Origin: Rhizobiaceae bacterium
GTDB lineage: Bacteria; Pseudomonadota; Alphaproteobacteria; Rhizobiales; Rhizobiaceae
Direction of reading: 5' to 3'
Assembly: GCA_023953845.1 (NCBI GenBank)
Contig: JAMLJC010000001.1
Coordinates: 2,108,001-2,172,000, forward strand
Length of the DNA stretch: 64,000 bases
In this document: positions 63,564 through 64,000 of the stretch, piece after piece
Layout of the letters: every line of letters starts with the position of its first letter
Position numbering within the stretch: position 1 is the first letter of the stretch
The notes under the pieces: model-generated
What the model was told of the DNA's origin: nothing
Database searches by the model: none
What the model saw: only the letters and a program-made list of their open reading frames with translations
Translations under genes and position numbers: made by a program

Positions 63564-64000
63564 ATGAGCAGCAGCCTGGGTACGGCGGTCGTGACCGGCG
63601 CGGCGCGGGGCATCGGCCGCGGCATCGTCGAGCGGCTGGCCGATGACGGCTATCGCATCGTCGCCATAGACCGGCTGGAGGCGGTGCACGATGTTGCCGA
63701 CGGACTGCGCGCCGCGGGCGCTGACGTCGTTTCGGAAGTGCTCGACATCCGTGACCGCGTCGCGGTCGGTTCCCTGATGGAGCGCCACGCGCCGATCGAC
63801 GTGGTCGTCAACAACGCCGCCGTGACCGGCACGTATCATTTCGAGGAACTGACGGAAGAGCATTTCCGCGAAACCTTCGACATCAACGCCGTCGGCACCT
63901 TCGTCGTCGCGCAGGAAGGCGCGCGGCGCATGCGCAATGGCGGCCGCATCGTCAACATCGCATCGCGCTCCTTCGCCGGCGCGCCGCAGATGGCGCACTA
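63564..64000 (+). CDS. Short-chain dehydrogenase/reductase, N-terminal part (cut by window end)
   Basis: The frame is open to the right edge; 145 codons are visible. GGGAGGAA precedes the ATG. Visible motifs are VTGAARGIGRGIVERLADDGYRIVAIDR, the Asp of an NAD-preferring fold, VVNNAAVTGTY and RIVNIASRSFAG containing the catalytic Ser; the Tyr-x3-Lys lies beyond the window. Last visible member of the acyl-CoA region. Confidence 0.85.
   Translation, partial: MSSSLGTAVVTGAARGIGRGIVERLADDGYRIVAIDRLEAVHDVADGLRAAGADVVSEVLDIRDRVAVGSLMERHAPIDVVVNNAAVTGTYHFEELTEEHFRETFDINAVGTFVVAQEGARRMRNGGRIVNIASRSFAGAPQMAH

Overview
The window is high-GC, densely coded bacterial chromosome. The gene families (Omp2b-type porin, smoEFGK-type polyol transporter, fused indolepyruvate oxidoreductase, SorC-type polyol regulator) and the paired-hairpin intergenic repeats point to an alphaproteobacterium of the Hyphomicrobiales, most like the Mesorhizobium/Aminobacter/Phyllobacteriaceae group. 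No rRNA, tRNA, CRISPR array, phage or transposase gene was seen. The window opens inside one gene and closes inside another.

Layout. 0-1.3 kb: 3' end of a large indolepyruvate ferredoxin oxidoreductase. 1.4-11.9 kb: DapA-family lyase, GntR regulator, a complete CUT1-type sugar ABC transporter, then a MarR regulator divergent from a HyuA/HyuB hydantoinase-oxoprolinase pair. 12.2-15.4 kb: iron-chelate-type ABC importer. 15.4-26.3 kb: degenerate M24 peptidase-like protein, a possible 26-residue membrane peptide, a multi-pass membrane protein, pncB, a small secreted protein with a regular C-x5 aromatic tail, a periplasmic metacaspase, a PLP racemase fused to an apparently metal-less arginase-like domain, and a MATE exporter. 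26.7-38.4 kb: polyol operon (smoEFGK, mannitol dehydrogenase, SDR, HAD phosphatase, FGGY kinase) with its likely SorC regulator, plus an unrelated LysR gene with a divergent small gene. 38.6-40.0 kb: rpe-gph. 40.2-43.4 kb: modABC behind a ModE-like box. 43.5-45.8 kb: small conserved protein, porin, YbaN-like protein. 45.9-64 kb: a large acyl-CoA catabolic region (FAD monooxygenase, CoA transferase, three acyl-CoA dehydrogenases, SDRs, two MaoC-fold proteins, SCP2-type thiolase, DUF35 protein, enoyl-CoA hydratase, ADP-forming and AMP-forming CoA ligases).

How it fits together. The acyl-CoA region reads as one pathway: import or export, CoA activation, dehydrogenation, hydration, 3-hydroxyacyl oxidation and thiolytic or retro-aldol cleavage. 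Five intergenic regions there carry the same 18-bp dyad, best form TTCTAAC-N4-GTTAGAA. This suggests a single TetR-like repressor, not encoded in the window, that controls the whole region. The polyol operon and its SorC regulator share a separate dyad, TGAGCAATTGTTCA.

The other striking layer is repeat biology. Two families of about 265-270 bp, TA-flanked, foldback, MITE-like elements occur twice each. Three of the four copies sit between cistrons of ABC-importer operons (the iron operon once, modABC twice). In two cases the element's first G completes the TAG stop codon of the upstream gene. Smaller palindromic repeats (RIME-like, REP-like) fill several other gaps.
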